Shown: positions 4,974-5,090 of the stretch, piece by piece | Numbering within the stretch: position 1 is the stretch's first letter | Layout: each line of letters starts with the position of its first letter | From: Promethearchaeota archaeon | GTDB taxonomy: Archaea > Asgardarchaeota > Lokiarchaeia > Sigynarchaeales > SOKP01 | Direction of reading: 5' to 3' | Length of the DNA stretch: 5,090 nt | NCBI GenBank assembly: GCA_016839905.1 | Contig: JAEOTJ010000309.1 | Coordinates: forward strand, 1 to 5,090 | Notes under the pieces: generated by a model | Told to the model about the DNA's origin: nothing | Databases searched by the model: none | What the model saw: only the letters and a program-made list of their open reading frames with translations | Made by a program: the position numbers and the translations under genes

Positions 4974-5090
4974 TTATATTTCTTCTTTTAAAAATTTCAT
5001 AAAAATATAGATGTTAAAGATAGAAATAGTTATCAAAAAATATATTAAATTTATAATAGATATACCTTGTACTCTTGGTGGTAAAGAGAA
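4974..5090 (-). CDS. C-terminal end of a probable membrane-anchored protein (runs off the right edge)
   Basis: A minus frame is open from the window edge to TAA at 4974-4976, giving 38 residues. It starts FSLPPRVQG and is followed by a hydrophobic segment of about 20 residues (ISIINLIYFLITISIFNIYI), then a short charged tail (MKFLKEEI). A Pro-Pro stretch, one terminal helix and a lysine-containing cytoplasmic tail are the layout of C-terminally anchored archaeal surface proteins. The same layout is seen in the transglutaminase-like remnant at 3104-3490. U-runs follow the stop. A competing plus-strand frame from ATG 5011 is also open to the edge but has no promoter at a fitting distance. Only the tail is visible, so the function of the main domain is unknown. 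It lies upstream of the HEPN-like gene on the same strand. Confidence 0.45.
   Translation of the reverse strand, partial: FSLPPRVQGISIINLIYFLITISIFNIYIFMKFLKEEI

Noticed and set aside
4799..5002. Plus-strand 67-codon ORF starting at ATG 4799, downstream of a TATA-like element at 4759-4768
   Set aside because: The product is dominated by residues from A/T tracts (FLL, KKK, SIF), has no family resemblance, and overlaps the better-supported minus-strand C-terminal membrane anchor. The TATA element alone does not establish the gene.
4814..5013. A second minus-strand frame (NITITLNFLYLGKNPEKNFF) open for about 50 residues without ATG
   Set aside because: It has no start codon and no motif, and it overlaps the T-rich tail region after the right-edge gene. 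It is most simply a chance open frame in AT-rich DNA.
5011..5090. Plus-strand open frame from ATG 5011 to the window edge (MLKIEIVIKKYIKF)
   Set aside because: It is possible, but it has no Shine-Dalgarno site and no TATA box at 25-30 bases. It is antisense to the minus frame, which has a coherent hydrophobic helix, a charged tail, a stop and following U-runs.

Overview
This is an AT-rich archaeal window, most likely from an Asgard archaeon (Promethearchaeota, Lokiarchaeia-like). That assignment is inferred from three things. TTTAAATA-type TATA boxes lie about 29 bases before ATG codons, as in leaderless archaeal transcripts. The repeat-rich protein families here (22-residue LRRs behind a helical N-domain, TPRs, a right-handed beta-helix-like N-terminus, a transglutaminase-like tail with a C-terminal membrane anchor) are typical of that group. 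The base composition also fits. No rRNA, tRNA, CRISPR array, insertion sequence or complete known operon is visible.

Layout, left to right. (1) Positions 1-169, minus strand: the 5' end of a gene whose N-terminus resembles the beta-helix/NosD-like repeat proteins. (2) 280-1293, minus: a complete LRR protein with a helical N-terminal domain. (3) 1294-1640: a divergent intergenic region bounded by an inverted pair of nearly identical promoter-proximal leaders, with a G7 run, a 16-base palindrome and a tiny ORF that has a strong Shine-Dalgarno site. (4) 1641-3107, plus: a TPR protein built from two tandem copies of a unit of about 213 residues. (5) 3104-3750: a decayed stretch holding the C-terminal remnant of a membrane-anchored transglutaminase-like protein (minus) and an unrecognised ORF fragment with different codon use (plus). 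(6) 3779-4669, minus: an all-helical protein with a HEPN/DUF4145-like C-terminal domain. (7) 4974-5090, minus: probably the C-terminal membrane anchor of a protein that runs off the right edge.

The main point of interest is modular gene birth. The LRR and TPR genes point away from each other but share their TATA-to-ATG spacing exactly, a 23-base leader/start segment with one mismatch, and a colinear helical N-domain. Inside the TPR gene, the second copy begins with a translated relic of the same leader, and the old start ATG is now TTG (Leu218). The sequence therefore suggests a promoter-leader-plus-N-domain cassette that has been duplicated and joined to different repeat domains. The genes look like a loose set of protein-interaction proteins, not a metabolic operon, and no biochemical pathway can be assigned. 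No defence system is demonstrated; the HEPN-like gene is the only candidate nucleic-acid-acting protein.
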